Counted from the stretch's first letter, positions 32,046 to 42,276 are shown. The stretch: 64,000 nt of DNA from Kiloniellaceae bacterium (GCA_021776115.1 JAJFGN010000041.1:23925-87924), one strand, 5' to 3'. Made by a program: numbers and translations. The notes: generated by a model not told the origin, from the sequence alone.

Positions 32046-33053
32046 CTAAATCACCTGGAACCCGTGGGCATAGGGATCGCGCTCGTCGATGAAGATGGTG
32101 TTGTAGCCGGTCATGCGCGCCCAACCCTGGATCGACGGCACGATACCTTCGCGGTCGCCAACCTTAGTGGCGGCTTCGACCTTGCCGTGGAACAGCGAGC
32201 CGATGATGCTTTCGTGTACGAAGTCGTCGCCGGGCTTTAGCTTACCGCGCGCGGCCAGTTGCGCCATGCGCGCCGAAGTGCCGGTGCCGCAGGGGCTGCG
32301 GTCTATGGCCTTGCTGCCGTAGAAGACCGCGTTACGGGCATGCGCCTCGGCATGTTGGGGCGCGCCGGTCCAAAGGATGTGGGTGACGCCCCGGATGGTC
32401 GGATCTTCCGGATGCGCGACCGTGACCGCCTTGTTCAGATTCTCCCGCAGTCCCGGCGACATGCGCACCAAATCTCCCGCCGTGTAGTCGGCCATATCGC
32501 GGTAATTCTTTTGCGGGTCGATGATCGCGTAGAAATTTCCGCCATAAGCGATATCGACGGTAAGGTCGCCCAGGTCCGGGCATTCGACGCGCAGATTCTC
32601 GAGCGCGAGGTAGGCGCCGACATTGTGGAGGCGCACAGACTCCACGTGGCCATCTTGCATTGCGTAATGCGCCTCGACCAAGCCAGCGGGCGTATCCAGG
32701 CGCAGGACTCCGTCTTCGCGGGGCTGGACCAGGCCGCGTTCCAACGCGAAGGTGACGGTGCCGATCGTGCCGTGTCCGCACATGGGCAGGCAGCCCGTGG
32801 TCTCGATATAGATCACCCCGACATCGCAGTCGGCTCGCAGGGGCGGGTAGAGGATCGCGCCGGACATCATGTCGTGGCCGCGCGGCTCGAACATCAGACC
32901 GGTGCGGATCCAATCGTAGCGCTTCATGAAATCCTGGCGCCGCGCGCTCATGGTGTCGCCCGACAAGGCCGGTCCGCCGCCCACGACCAGACGCACCGGG
33001 TTGCCGCTGGTGTGGCCGTCGATGCAAAAGAAGGTGTTGGGTTTCTGAGCCAT
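32046..33053 (-). CDS. 4-hydroxyproline 2-epimerase / proline racemase family enzyme
   Basis: ATG 33053 gives 335 residues. The two catalytic cysteines of racemases are both present: CLPMCGHGTIGTVT and RSPCGTGTSARMAQLAA, so the dehydratase branch (Thr in the first position) is unlikely. FFCIDGHTSGNPVRLVVGG and GHDMMSGAILYPP are family blocks. These enzymes invert trans-4-hydroxy-L-proline or proline without cofactor. The DapA-family gene near 42.6 kb could belong to the same hydroxyproline pathway but is 10 kb away. The gene is divergent from an SDR gene. Confidence 0.85.
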   Translation of the reverse strand: MAQKPNTFFCIDGHTSGNPVRLVVGGGPALSGDTMSARRQDFMKRYDWIRTGLMFEPRGHDMMSGAILYPPLRADCDVGVIYIETTGCLPMCGHGTIGTVTFALERGLVQPREDGVLRLDTPAGLVEAHYAMQDGHVESVRLHNVGAYLALENLRVECPDLGDLTVDIAYGGNFYAIIDPQKNYRDMADYTAGDLVRMSPGLRENLNKAVTVAHPEDPTIRGVTHILWTGAPQHAEAHARNAVFYGSKAIDRSPCGTGTSARMAQLAARGKLKPGDDFVHESIIGSLFHGKVEAATKVGDREGIVPSIQGWARMTGYNTIFIDERDPYAHGFQVI

Positions 33054-33175
33054 GAACCGCATCCTGGAGACAACCGGGAGCATAACCGCCCGGCCGGGTA
33101 ATCGCTAGGCCGTGACAGGGCCGGTACCTATAGGGCAGGCTATGGATTCTATCCACTAGGATATGGGGAGCAGCC

Positions 33176-33922
33176 ATGAGTGAAGCGGGTATCTTGCGGC
33201 CCGGCGCGGTCGCCCTGGTGACGGGCGCCAGCGCCGGGATCGGCCTCGCGACGGCGGAAGCGCTGGCCGCCAAGGGGCTTCGCGTGATCTGCGCGGCGCG
33301 CGACAAGACCCGCCTGGACGGCTTGGCCGCGCGGTTGGAGGGCGCGCACGCCCTGGCGCTGGACGTCGCCGACGCCGAATCATGTGGCGGGTTATTGCGG
33401 CGCCTGCCCAAGGACTTGCGCGAGATCGATATCCTGGTCGCCAATGCCGGGCACGATGTCGGTGGCCGCAAGCGCTTCGACGAGGGCGATGTCGAGGACT
33501 GGGCGCGCACCGTGGAGACCAATGTGACCGGAATGATCCGGACCTGCCATGCCGTACTTCCCGGCATGTTGGCGCGCAATCGGGGTCACGTGGTGACCTT
33601 GGGCTCGATCGCGGGCTTACGGACTTACACCCACGGGTCGATTTACAGCGCGACAAAATACGCAGTGCGCGCCTTCACGGAAGGGTTGCGGGCCGATTAT
33701 GCCGGGACAGATCTGCGCATCACCGAAATCCTGCCGGGCATGACCCGCACCGAGTTCGCCGCGCGCCGCTTTCAAGATCGAGCGCGCGGCGAGGAATTTT
33801 ACGATACCTTCGCCGCGACCCTGGACCCTGCGGATATCGCCAACGCCATTCTTTATGCCTTGGACCAGCCGCCGAACGTCACCGTGGCGCAGATGGTGGT
33901 GGTCCCAACGCGCGAAGCCTAG
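33176..33922 (+). CDS. Short-chain dehydrogenase/reductase (YdfG-like)
   Basis: The 248-residue product has the classical SDR features: cofactor loop TGASAGIGLA, Arg after the second strand (CAARDKTRL) that favours NADP, NAG in VANAGHDVGG, Ser in LGSIAGL and the catalytic YSATK, followed by ILPGMTRTEF. Similarity to YdfG-like 3-hydroxy acid dehydrogenases is suggested by SAGLRTYTHGSIYSATKYAV. It is followed after 12 bases by the FAH-family gene, so the two are likely cotranscribed and act on related hydroxy or keto acids (inference). Confidence 0.85.
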   Translation: MSEAGILRPGAVALVTGASAGIGLATAEALAAKGLRVICAARDKTRLDGLAARLEGAHALALDVADAESCGGLLRRLPKDLREIDILVANAGHDVGGRKRFDEGDVEDWARTVETNVTGMIRTCHAVLPGMLARNRGHVVTLGSIAGLRTYTHGSIYSATKYAVRAFTEGLRADYAGTDLRITEILPGMTRTEFAARRFQDRARGEEFYDTFAATLDPADIANAILYALDQPPNVTVAQMVVVPTREA

Positions 33923-33934
33923 GAGCGTCGGACA

Positions 33935-35116
33935 GTGGGTTTTACCTTAGAGTCTCACTCGACTTTGCCGGAGGACGGTGAGGCCGGCACTTTGATTGGG
34001 CGTGCTTGGGTACCAGGACGCCCCGGGGGGCCGGCCGTGGTGGTCGTCGAAGACGGTCAGGTGGTCGATATCACGCTTGCCGCGCCGACCATCGCGCATG
34101 TTCTGGAGGCGGACTCGCCGATCGGCTTTATCCGCGCCGCACGCCGGGGCGAGACATTGGGATCGCTTGCGGAGGTTCTGGCGAATACGCCGCCCGACGG
34201 CCGTGACGAAATTCGGCCGCGCTTGCTGGCGCCGTGCGATTTGCAGGCGATCAAGGCGGCCGGCGTCACCTTCGTCGACAGTCTCTTAGAGCGCGTGATC
34301 GAGGAACGCGCCAAGGGTGATCCCACGCAAACGGCGGCCATCCGGCGCGATCTGGCGCGGACGGCGGGCGCTGAGCTGAGCTCGGTCAAGCCGGGCTCGG
34401 CCGCGGCCGAGCGATTGAAGGACGCACTCATTGAACGGGGCCTGTGGTCGCAGTATCTGGAGGTCGGCATCGGTCCTTACGCCGAGATTTTCACCAAGGC
34501 GCAACCGATGTCGGCGGTCGGCACCGGGGTGGATATCGGCTTGCATCCCGATTCGACCTGGAACAACCCGGAGCCGGAAGTCGTGCTGGTCATTGACCCG
34601 CGCGGGCGCATCGTCGGCGCGACCCTGGGTAACGACGTCAACTTGCGCGACTTCGAAGGCCGCAGCGCTCTTTTGCTAGGCCGGTCGAAGGACAACAATG
34701 CGTCCTGTGCGCTCGGGCCTTTCATCCGGCTGCTCGATGACAGCTTCCATTTGGACGATCTGCGCCAGGCCGAAGTCAAGCTGGTCATCGAGGGCGAGGA
34801 TGGCTACCGGCTGGAAGCGGCAAGTTCCATGAGCGCCATCAGCCGCGACGTGACCGAACTTGCCGCCCACACGATCAACCGGACACACCAGTATCCCGAC
34901 GGGGTGCTGCTTTTTACTGGAACCATGTTCGTGCCGGTGCAGGACCGTGATAAAACGGGCGAGGGCTTCACCCACAAGGCCGGCGATATCGTGCGAATCT
35001 CGGCAGGCAAGCTCGGCGGCCTGGCGAACCGTGTCGATCGGTCGGATCGCCTGCCGCCCTGGGATTTCGGCGTGCTGGAATTGATGCGTAATCTGGCCGC
35101 GCGCGGATTGCTGTGA
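33935..35116 (+). CDS. Fumarylacetoacetate hydrolase family protein
   Basis: A 393-residue product starting at GTG 33935. Residues about 190-330 form the FAH fold: EIFTKAQPMSAVGTGVDIGLHPDSTWNNPEPEVVLVIDPRGRIVGATLGNDVNLRDFEGRSALLLGRSKDNNASCALGPFI with the acidic metal ligands in EPEVV. The N-terminal 150 residues are an extra domain found in sugar-acid catabolic members. Likely activities are 2-keto acid hydratase, decarboxylase or dehydratase on sugar acids. It overlaps the alpha/beta hydrolase start by four bases and follows the SDR gene, so the three form one operon. Confidence 0.82.
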   Translation: MGFTLESHSTLPEDGEAGTLIGRAWVPGRPGGPAVVVVEDGQVVDITLAAPTIAHVLEADSPIGFIRAARRGETLGSLAEVLANTPPDGRDEIRPRLLAPCDLQAIKAAGVTFVDSLLERVIEERAKGDPTQTAAIRRDLARTAGAELSSVKPGSAAAERLKDALIERGLWSQYLEVGIGPYAEIFTKAQPMSAVGTGVDIGLHPDSTWNNPEPEVVLVIDPRGRIVGATLGNDVNLRDFEGRSALLLGRSKDNNASCALGPFIRLLDDSFHLDDLRQAEVKLVIEGEDGYRLEAASSMSAISRDVTELAAHTINRTHQYPDGVLLFTGTMFVPVQDRDKTGEGFTHKAGDIVRISAGKLGGLANRVDRSDRLPPWDFGVLELMRNLAARGLL

Positions 35117-35925
35117 AGCGGCTCAAAGCAGCCACGGCGGTGGAGCAGGGCCGTTCCTTTTTTGTCGAAGCGGCGGGCCACCGCCTGCACGCGCAAAAAA
35201 TAGACGCGGCGGCGCGCGAGGGCGCGCCCAGTCTGGTCTTCCTGCACGAGGGCCTCGGCAGCATCGGCCAATGGCGCGGCGTGCCTGAGGACCTGTGCCG
35301 CCTGACCGGTCTGCCCGGTCTGGTTTACGAACGCTGGGGCTTCGGCCGCTCGGCGCCCTTGGTTCTGCCCCGGTCCAAGGACTACATGCATATCGAGGCG
35401 ACGAAGGCTCTACCCGATGTCCTAGCAGCCTGTGGGATCGAGCGGCCAATCTTGGTTGGGCATAGCGACGGCGGCTCCATCGCGCTGCTTTATGTGGCGG
35501 CCGGCCTCGAAAGCGTGACGGCGTGTATCAGTATCGCGGCTCACGTCTTCGTCGAAGACATCACGATCGAAGGCATAGGGGAGGTTATGACCCGTTGGGA
35601 CAGCGGCGAGCTAAAGCCGCGCCTGGCGCGCTATCACGGCGACAACACCGAGCCCATGTTCCGGGGTTGGGCCGAGACCTGGATGCGCGAGGATTTCCGC
35701 GACTGGAACATCGAAGCCTGCCTGCCGGGTATCGTGTGTCCGACTCTTGTCATCCAGGGCGAGCGCGACGAGCACGCCACCTTGGCCCAGGTCGAGGCCA
35801 TTGCACGCGGCGTGTCCGGCCCGGTGGAGACCTACGTCGTGCCCGAATGTGCCCACTCTCCGCACCTCGAGGCGCGGGCCGAGGTTCTGGCGCGCATAAC
35901 GGCGTTTATAGAGACGCTCGCGTAA
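35113..35925 (+). CDS. Alpha/beta hydrolase
   Basis: A 270-residue protein from GTG 35113. HEGLGSIGQWRGVPEDLC resembles the oxyanion-hole segment; the nucleophile elbow is LVGHSDGGSIALL, the acid is in IQGERDEHATL and the His in CAHSPHLEARAEV. A cap region of about 60 residues lies between. It probably cleaves a carboxylic ester or thioester in the same pathway as the FAH and SDR enzymes encoded just before it. The substrate is unknown. Confidence 0.85.
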   Translation: MKRLKAATAVEQGRSFFVEAAGHRLHAQKIDAAAREGAPSLVFLHEGLGSIGQWRGVPEDLCRLTGLPGLVYERWGFGRSAPLVLPRSKDYMHIEATKALPDVLAACGIERPILVGHSDGGSIALLYVAAGLESVTACISIAAHVFVEDITIEGIGEVMTRWDSGELKPRLARYHGDNTEPMFRGWAETWMREDFRDWNIEACLPGIVCPTLVIQGERDEHATLAQVEAIARGVSGPVETYVVPECAHSPHLEARAEVLARITAFIETLA

Positions 35926-35937
35926 GCCGGGACAGTC

Positions 35938-36744
35938 TTACTCGGGCACGGTGCCGCGCACGGCCCAGGCGCGGGCAATCAAGTGGATACGTCCGTCGGG
36001 CTCCGCCGGCAGGGTCTGTTCCAGCCGATCCCGCAGGGCGGCGCGCGCGCCATCGTCTAGGGACATACAATAGGCGGGCGCCGGGCCGACCCCGGCCAGG
36101 AACGGCGTCCAATAGTCCTCGAAATCCTCGAAGATGGTGGGAACCTCGATGGTGTGGTCCTCGACCTCCTCAAGCCCGGACGACTGAAACAACTGCGTCA
36201 GAGGGCCAGGGGCGGCCAGTGGAAAGCGTGCCCCCTCGTCGAGGTCTTTGGCCGCCGGATCCAAGGCGACAGCCGCATCCCAGAAGCGCCGTATCAGCTG
36301 CATCTCTCCCGTGTAATCCCAAACAAAGGCGGCCACCGTGCCGCCCGGACAAACCGCGCGGCGCATCTCCGCGACCCCGCTCGCTGGGTCGGGCAGAAAA
36401 TTCAAAACCAAGCCACTGACCGCGACATCGAAGGAATTGTCGCCGACCGGTAGGGCTTCGGCCGAGCCGATTCGAAAGGTGACCGCCGGATGTTGTTCCT
36501 TGCTGCGGGCATAAGCCAGAAATCCGTCGGATGGATCGATCCCGACAACCCGGCTGGCCAGGCCGTGTTCCAGCGCGACCTGAGTTAGAACGCCGGTGCC
36601 GCAGCCGACATCCAGCCATCGCCGGTCTGGCGGTTCGGCCAGCCAATCGACAAAGGCATTTCCCGCGAAATAGCTCCAGCGCCCGATGTAAGGATCGTAT
36701 GCCTCGCCCGCCGCCCAGTTATCGTCAACGCCATGACGTACCAT
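35938..36744 (-). CDS. Class I SAM-dependent methyltransferase
   Basis: A 268-residue protein with the SAM-binding motif RRWLDVGCGTGVLTQVALEHG, acidic loop VVGIDPSDGFLAYA, then FRIGSAEALPVGDNSFDVAVSGLVLNFLPDPASGVAEMRRAVCPGG, the UbiE/methyltransferase-11 pattern. The C-terminal ELNQL-like region and cap region are not diagnostic, so the acceptor is unknown. It converges with the hydrolase operon and has the P-type ATPase gene downstream on the same strand. Positions 36745-36850 hold no gene. Confidence 0.8.
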   Translation of the reverse strand: MVRHGVDDNWAAGEAYDPYIGRWSYFAGNAFVDWLAEPPDRRWLDVGCGTGVLTQVALEHGLASRVVGIDPSDGFLAYARSKEQHPAVTFRIGSAEALPVGDNSFDVAVSGLVLNFLPDPASGVAEMRRAVCPGGTVAAFVWDYTGEMQLIRRFWDAAVALDPAAKDLDEGARFPLAAPGPLTQLFQSSGLEEVEDHTIEVPTIFEDFEDYWTPFLAGVGPAPAYCMSLDDGARAALRDRLEQTLPAEPDGRIHLIARAWAVRGTVPE

Positions 36745-36850
36745 TATCCAGCTTCCCCCCTGGACTATTTTTCCCGAATCGATCCCTTTAACGGATTCGA
36801 CATAGATATCTTAAGGTTGTGCGGCCGCATCGGTCTAGATCGCATTGCGG

Positions 36851-39535
36851 TTATCGCGCCGATCTGCGTGTTATCCATTTTTCCAACTCAACCAGGAGAT
36901 AGACCGACGAGGCGACGACCACCAATCGCACCCAGGCCTCAGCCGGAAGCGGCCGTGTGTCGAACAGGACCTGCATGAAACCCGCATAGGTGAAGACGAT
37001 CTGCAGGGCGATGACGAGACCAATGGCCATGAGCAATTGAGGATTCCCGAAGATGCCATGCCAGGTGAAAGTGCTGGCGCGGAGGTAACGGGTGTTTACG
37101 ACGTAAAACACCTCGAACATGACTAAGGTGTTGACCGCCACGGTGCGGGCGGTCGCGACTTCGGCACCCTGGCTTCTCTCCCATAGGAAAAGTCCGAAGG
37201 TGCCGGCCAGCAGGATTGCGGATACGAACGCGACCCGCCATATCAGGAAATGCGAAAGAATAGGTTCCGCGGCCACGCGTGGCGGCCGCCGCATGACGTC
37301 GTCCTCCGCCGGTTCTAATGAGAGCACCAGTCCCAGGGTCACCGCCGTGATCATGTTGATCCAAAGTATCTGTACCGGCGTGACCGGCAGGACTTGGCCG
37401 AACAGAATTGCAGCGACGATGATCAGGGCTTCGCCGCCGCTGGTCGGCAGGATGAAGGCGATGGCCTTTTTCAGGTTGTCGTAGACCGTGCGCCCTTCCT
37501 CGACCGCGTGCGCGATTGAGGCGAAATTGTCGTCCGCGAGGACCATTTCGGCGGCCTCCTTGGCCGCCTCGGTACCCTTGAGACCCATGGCCACGCCGAC
37601 ATTGGCACGCTTAAGCGCGGGCGCGTCGTTCACCCCGTCGCCGGTCATGGCCACGATCAGCCCGCTCGCCTGCAGGGCCTGCACCAGGCGCAACTTGTGT
37701 TCCGGGTTGGCGCGGGCGAAGACATCGACATCGAAGACACGCGCGCGCAGGTCTATGTCGCTCATGGCGTCGATCTGCGGGCCTGTCAGCACGGCGTCCG
37801 GCAGCGCCAGGCCCAATTCACGCGCGATGGCGGCGGCGGTGCCGGCGTGATCGCCGGTGATCATCTTGACCCGGATGCCCGCGCTCTGGCAGCGTGCGAC
37901 GGCTTCGATGGACTCCTCGCGCGGCGGGTCGGCCAGGCCGAAGAGGCCTAAAAGCGTGAGCCCTGATGCGACATCGGCGAATTGCAGTTCCGTATGGTCG
38001 GGCCGCGTGGCCAGAACGGCCAACGCCAGCACGCGTTGCCCCCGCCGTGTGATATTGGTGATTTGCTCGTGCCAGTAAGCGTGGTTCAAGGGTGCATCGC
38101 CGGTCTCGGTACACTGACGGTCGCACATCTCCAAAACCCGCTCCGGCGCTCCTTTCACATGGATCAGCATTGTCCCTTCAATGTCGCGATGCAGGGTCGC
38201 CATGAAGCGGTGTTCCGCCTCGAAAGGGATGACATCGATGCGATGCCAGGCCGCGCCTTCGGCGTCCGGATCGAACCCTGCTTTGCGCGCGAATGCGATC
38301 AAGGCGCCCTCCATCGGGTCGCCGTCGGTGGTCCATTCGCCCCCGGCGTGGCGCAGGCTCGCGTCACCGCACAGGAAACCGCCTCTTGCCAAGGCACGCA
38401 GCAGGGGATCGCGACCCGCGTTAACCGCTGATCCCGCAAGCCGGATTTCTCCCTCCGGCGAATAACCCGATCCCGTCACCTCGAACACGCTAGGCCCGGC
38501 GGCCACACTCATCACCGCCATCTCGTTGCGGGTGAGGGTCCCCGTTTTGTCGGAGCATATAATGGATACAGCCCCCAAGGTCTCGACCGCGGGAAGCCGC
38601 CGGATAATGGCGTTGCGCCGGGCCATGCGTTCCACGCCGACCGCCAGCGTGATGGTCATGACCGCCGGTAGACCCTCGGGAATCGCGGCCACGGCGAGCC
38701 CGACGGCGGCCAAAAACATCTCGTCGGCAGCGTAGCCCCGTAGCGCAATACCGAAGGCAAAGGTTCCGGCGGCGAGCGCCAGGATCGCAGCGGTCAGCCA
38801 GCGCCCAAAAACCGTCATCTGCCGCAGCAACGGCGTGGTCAGGGGCTCGACCCGGTTCAGCATGATGCTGATTCGGCCGATTTCCGTCGCCGTGGCGGTC
38901 GCGACGACCACACCCGCGCCGACTCCCGCCCCAACCAGGGTTCCGGCGTAAGCCATGCAACTCCGCTCGGCGAGCGGCGTTTCAGCGGCGACCGGTGCGG
39001 TTCCCTTGTCGACGGGCAGAGATTCCCCGGTCAAGACAGCTTCCTGTAGGCGCAGGCCCTTGGTTTGAACCAGACGCAGATCGGCCGGCACCTTATCGCC
39101 CGAGGTCAGGAAAACGATATCGCCTGGGACCAGATCGCGCGCGTCTATGGGGATGCGGCGGCTGTCGCGCAATGTCAGGGCTTGTGGAGAAAGCATGCGC
39201 CGAATCGAATCCAACGCCGATTCAGCCTTGCCCTCTTGCACGAACCCGATCGCCGCATTGATCAGGACGACACCGAATATGACGGCCGAATCGGTCAGAT
39301 GGCCCAGGCCGGCGGTGACCGCACCGGCCGCGATCAAGACGTAAATCAGTACGTTGTGGAATTGCGATAGAAAACGCAGGAAGGGTGAGCGCACGCGCGG
39401 CGGCGGCAACGCATTGGGGCCATGGCGCGCGAGCCGCAATTCGGCCTCGCTCGCGGACAAGCCGTGCAGCTTGGTGCCTAACCGCTGAAGCACTAGGTCG
39501 TGGTGGGCCGCATGCCAAGGCGATGGCATGGTCAT
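36851..39535 (-). CDS. P-type cation-transporting ATPase (type II, Ca2+/Mg2+-ATPase-like)
   Basis: The chosen start ATG 39535 gives 894 residues; ATGs at 39571 and 39529 are alternatives. The N-terminal cation-ATPase segment is GLSASEAELRLARHGPNALP. The actuator motif TGES is in VLTGESLPVDKG, the phosphorylated Asp in CSDKTGTLTRNEMAVM (about residue 327) and the hinge GDGVNDAPALKRANVGVAMG. The transmembrane helix 4 motif is AAIPEGLPAVMTITLA, as in type II pumps, so Ca2+, Mg2+ or Na+ transport across the inner membrane is likely. It is the last gene of a minus-strand set with phaC and cytochrome b. Confidence 0.88.
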   Translation of the reverse strand: MTMPSPWHAAHHDLVLQRLGTKLHGLSASEAELRLARHGPNALPPPRVRSPFLRFLSQFHNVLIYVLIAAGAVTAGLGHLTDSAVIFGVVLINAAIGFVQEGKAESALDSIRRMLSPQALTLRDSRRIPIDARDLVPGDIVFLTSGDKVPADLRLVQTKGLRLQEAVLTGESLPVDKGTAPVAAETPLAERSCMAYAGTLVGAGVGAGVVVATATATEIGRISIMLNRVEPLTTPLLRQMTVFGRWLTAAILALAAGTFAFGIALRGYAADEMFLAAVGLAVAAIPEGLPAVMTITLAVGVERMARRNAIIRRLPAVETLGAVSIICSDKTGTLTRNEMAVMSVAAGPSVFEVTGSGYSPEGEIRLAGSAVNAGRDPLLRALARGGFLCGDASLRHAGGEWTTDGDPMEGALIAFARKAGFDPDAEGAAWHRIDVIPFEAEHRFMATLHRDIEGTMLIHVKGAPERVLEMCDRQCTETGDAPLNHAYWHEQITNITRRGQRVLALAVLATRPDHTELQFADVASGLTLLGLFGLADPPREESIEAVARCQSAGIRVKMITGDHAGTAAAIARELGLALPDAVLTGPQIDAMSDIDLRARVFDVDVFARANPEHKLRLVQALQASGLIVAMTGDGVNDAPALKRANVGVAMGLKGTEAAKEAAEMVLADDNFASIAHAVEEGRTVYDNLKKAIAFILPTSGGEALIIVAAILFGQVLPVTPVQILWINMITAVTLGLVLSLEPAEDDVMRRPPRVAAEPILSHFLIWRVAFVSAILLAGTFGLFLWERSQGAEVATARTVAVNTLVMFEVFYVVNTRYLRASTFTWHGIFGNPQLLMAIGLVIALQIVFTYAGFMQVLFDTRPLPAEAWVRLVVVASSVYLLVELEKWITRRSAR

Positions 39536-39633
39536 TTCTTCGATCGTGGAACGAGGGGACGGAATTTTCATTCTGTTATAGAGGTATCCGGCGAAGCGGT
39601 CAGGCTTTCGCGGTTCGCCGGTCTCGCGGTCCT

Positions 39634-41628
39634 CTATCGCTGCAGGACGTAGATGCCAGGCGCATCTGCGATGGCAAAGTAACCTTGAGCCGGGGCACCC
39701 ATTGGCGGTGTGGCCGTGGTGCCTTGGGAGCGCGCGCGCAGCCATTCGTGCCAGATCGGCCACCATGAGCCGTCGCGCATCGGCATGCGCTGTAGCCAGG
39801 TATCCGGGTCGATATAGGTTTCCTCGTCATGGCGATGGGAAACGCGAAAACGGCGGCCGGGATGACCCGGTTCGCTGACAATGCCAGCGTTATGGCCGCC
39901 GCTGGTCAAAACAAAATCGATGTCGGTGTCGGTCGACAGGTGAATCTTGTAGACCGAGCGCCATGGCGCGACGTGATCGGTCTCCGTTCCGACCGCAAAT
40001 ATCGGCACTCGGATATCTGACAATACAACCGGCCGTCCCTCTATGCTCAGGCGCCCGTCGGCCAGATCGTTGCGCAGGAACAGGCGATGCAGGTATTCAC
40101 TGTGCATCCGGTAGGGCATGCGCGTCGCATCTGCATTCCAGGCCATGAGGTCGTTCATTTTTTCCTGCCGGCCGACCAGGTAAGTACGCAGCACCCGCGA
40201 CCAAACCAGATCGTTCGAGCGTAGCATCTGGAACGCACCGGCCATCTGTTTGGTATCTAGGTATCCCTGGTTCCACATGACGTCGTCCAGAAACGTCAAC
40301 TCACTGTGGTCGATGAACAGTGAGAGCTCCCCGGGCTCGCTGAAATCGGTTTGGGCGGCCAGAAGTGTGAGGGAGTTGAGCCGGTCTTGCCCGTCGCGCG
40401 CAAGCTTGGCGGCCTCGATCGCGAGCAAGGTTCCGCCTAGGCAGTATCCGACAGCGTCCACCTTGTGGTCCGGCACGATCGCCTGAATCGCGTCGAGCGC
40501 TTGCTCGACCCCGAGCCGCCTGTAGTCTTCCATCGACAGGTCGCGGTCCTCGGCGCCGGGATTGCGCCAGGAGATCATGAAGACCGTGTGTCCTTGCTCG
40601 ACCAGGTAACGGACCAGGGAGTTGTGGGGCGAGAGATCCAGAATGTAATACTTCATGATCCAAGCCGGCACGATTAGTATCGGTTCGGCCTGGACCTGCG
40701 CGTCGGGCTGCGCCGGGAGATATTGGATCAACTCAATCAGCCTGTTGCGGTAAATCACCTTGCCCGGTGTGACAGCAATGTCGCGCCCGACTTGGATAGC
40801 CTCGGTGCCGACCGGTGGGCGGCCGGCAATGGCGCGCTCCCAGTCCTCCCAGAAATTAACCGCGCCGCGCACCAGGTTTTGGCCGCCTTCCTGCGCGGTG
40901 ATGCGTAGCAGCTCCGGGTTGCTCAGTAAGGAATTGGAGGGCGATGCCATATCGAGCAACTGGCGACTAGCGAAATTGACGACGTTCTCGTGATGCGGTG
41001 AAACCCCGCGCACCCCGGTCGTTGCGTTGTGCCACCATTGCTGGATTAACAGAAAGGACTGGTAGGTCAGGTTGTACGGCCAGCTTTGCCAGGCCTCGCC
41101 GCGAAAGCGCCGATCCTGGGCCAAGGGTTCGATGCAGGGCGACGTATCGGGGTTGGCGGCTGCTCTTTGCGCGTAGATGCCGAAGCGCGTTGCCTTGCGC
41201 ACGGCCTTGTTCCAGAGCATGGCCTGTTTGCCCGGCGAGCACGCCAGATGGGTTCCCCAGTCCAGAAAAGCCAAGGTGACGGCGGCCGGAGAAACGCCTG
41301 CCGTGGCCTGCCCGATGGCGGCGTGTACCAGACGGTCGATACTGGGTATGCCTTCCAGGTAATCTTCGGATTCTTCGACACCATCTACGGCGGGGGAGGT
41401 TGTCTGCTCCTCGGGCCGGTAAATCGCCGAGAGTCCGGGCATCCAGGCGCCCGGCCGCAGGGTTGCCGCTACCTGGTCCAGCATTGTCGAATAGCTGGCT
41501 AGCCAAGGAAAGGGCGTGAAGCTCGTCAGGGCGTTCGGCCTGGATGTCTCCAGCGTTTCAGCCGGCGCCGCGCGAGGTAAGGCGACAACGTTGTTGCCAG
41601 GGGTTTTCCCGGCGGTCTTGGATTTCAT
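39634..41628 (-). CDS. phaC: Polyhydroxyalkanoate synthase (class I-type PhaC)
   Basis: A 664-residue product. The catalytic Cys sits in the lipase-like box VGYCLGGTLLAIEAAK (about residue 395), with the Asp in GTETDHVAPW and the His in TSGGHNAGIVSEPGHPGRRF. LIVPAWIMKYYILDLSPHNSLVRYLVEQGHTVFMISWRNPG is the classical PhaC block. It polymerises (R)-3-hydroxyacyl-CoA on the surface of PHA granules. The usual phaA/phaB genes are not adjacent; instead the gene lies between a cytochrome b561-type gene and a P-type ATPase, with only three bases between it and the former. The preceding FNR-type box suggests use under low oxygen. Confidence 0.92.
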   Translation of the reverse strand: MKSKTAGKTPGNNVVALPRAAPAETLETSRPNALTSFTPFPWLASYSTMLDQVAATLRPGAWMPGLSAIYRPEEQTTSPAVDGVEESEDYLEGIPSIDRLVHAAIGQATAGVSPAAVTLAFLDWGTHLACSPGKQAMLWNKAVRKATRFGIYAQRAAANPDTSPCIEPLAQDRRFRGEAWQSWPYNLTYQSFLLIQQWWHNATTGVRGVSPHHENVVNFASRQLLDMASPSNSLLSNPELLRITAQEGGQNLVRGAVNFWEDWERAIAGRPPVGTEAIQVGRDIAVTPGKVIYRNRLIELIQYLPAQPDAQVQAEPILIVPAWIMKYYILDLSPHNSLVRYLVEQGHTVFMISWRNPGAEDRDLSMEDYRRLGVEQALDAIQAIVPDHKVDAVGYCLGGTLLAIEAAKLARDGQDRLNSLTLLAAQTDFSEPGELSLFIDHSELTFLDDVMWNQGYLDTKQMAGAFQMLRSNDLVWSRVLRTYLVGRQEKMNDLMAWNADATRMPYRMHSEYLHRLFLRNDLADGRLSIEGRPVVLSDIRVPIFAVGTETDHVAPWRSVYKIHLSTDTDIDFVLTSGGHNAGIVSEPGHPGRRFRVSHRHDEETYIDPDTWLQRMPMRDGSWWPIWHEWLRARSQGTTATPPMGAPAQGYFAIADAPGIYVLQR

Positions 41629-41631
41629 GGC

Positions 41632-42276
41632 TCACTCCTCGGCCCGCTTTAGGCCGGTCACCATGGCCCGGGCCAAATTCTCGCGGTGCGCCACGCTGGT
41701 CAGCAGGACACCGCCGATGTGAAGAATCACGAGGATCAGCGTTAGGTTCGCCAGGATCTCGTGCGCCTCTTCCCAGAACTCGTCGCCCTCGTCTTCGCCC
41801 TCTTCACGGTCCTCGCGCTCGTCTTGGCTGGCGAGTTGGAATCGCGCGTCCGGCTGACGCGGAGCGGCCAGGGCCGTGGTGGAAATGGCGGGCGGAACCC
41901 CGGCGAGGGGGCCCTTGCCTTCCTCGGCGGCGTAGAGCTCGAGCCCGCTCCAGACGCTCGCCACCAGGCCGATCAGCAGGGCGACGATCATCGCGCCGCC
42001 AGCCGGGCTGTGTCCAAGATAGCGCTTAGCACGCGATGCGAGGAGGTCCCGCGCGTAACCCAGGACCGTCGCCGGCGCATAGATGAAGTCGCTGAAGCGG
42101 GCATGCCTCGGTCCGACGAAACCCCAAATGACGCGTAACGCAAGAAATCCGCCGATAGTGTATCCGGCCCAGACGTGTAGGGTCAGAAGCTCATCCTCGG
42201 TGAAATAGGCGATAAAGAAGGCGGCAACCACACTCCAGTGGAAGATCCGGACAAAAAGATCCCAGACGCGGACCAT
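41632..42276 (-). CDS. Cytochrome b561-type membrane protein
   Basis: ATG 42276 ([25 protein letters not shown]) gives 214 residues; TTG codons at 42351 and 42324 would extend the N terminus. Four transmembrane helices are visible with His haem ligand candidates in [11 protein letters not shown] and [11 protein letters not shown], matching the bacterial cytochrome b561 / Ni-hydrogenase b-type fold (VRVWD N-terminal signature, [18 protein letters not shown]). A hydrophilic insert of acidic residues ([17 protein letters not shown]) separates helices 3 and 4. It would shuttle electrons between a quinol pool and a periplasmic partner. First gene of the phaC set. Confidence 0.8.
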   Translation of the reverse strand: MVRVWDLFVRIFHWSVVAAFFIAYFTEDELLTLHVWAGYTIGGFLALRVIWGFVGPRHARFSDFIYAPATVLGYARDLLASRAKRYLGHSPAGGAMIVALLIGLVASVWSGLELYAAEEGKGPLAGVPPAISTTALAAPRQPDARFQLASQDEREDREEGEDEGDEFWEEAHEILANLTLILVILHIGGVLLTSVAHRENLARAMVTGLKRAEE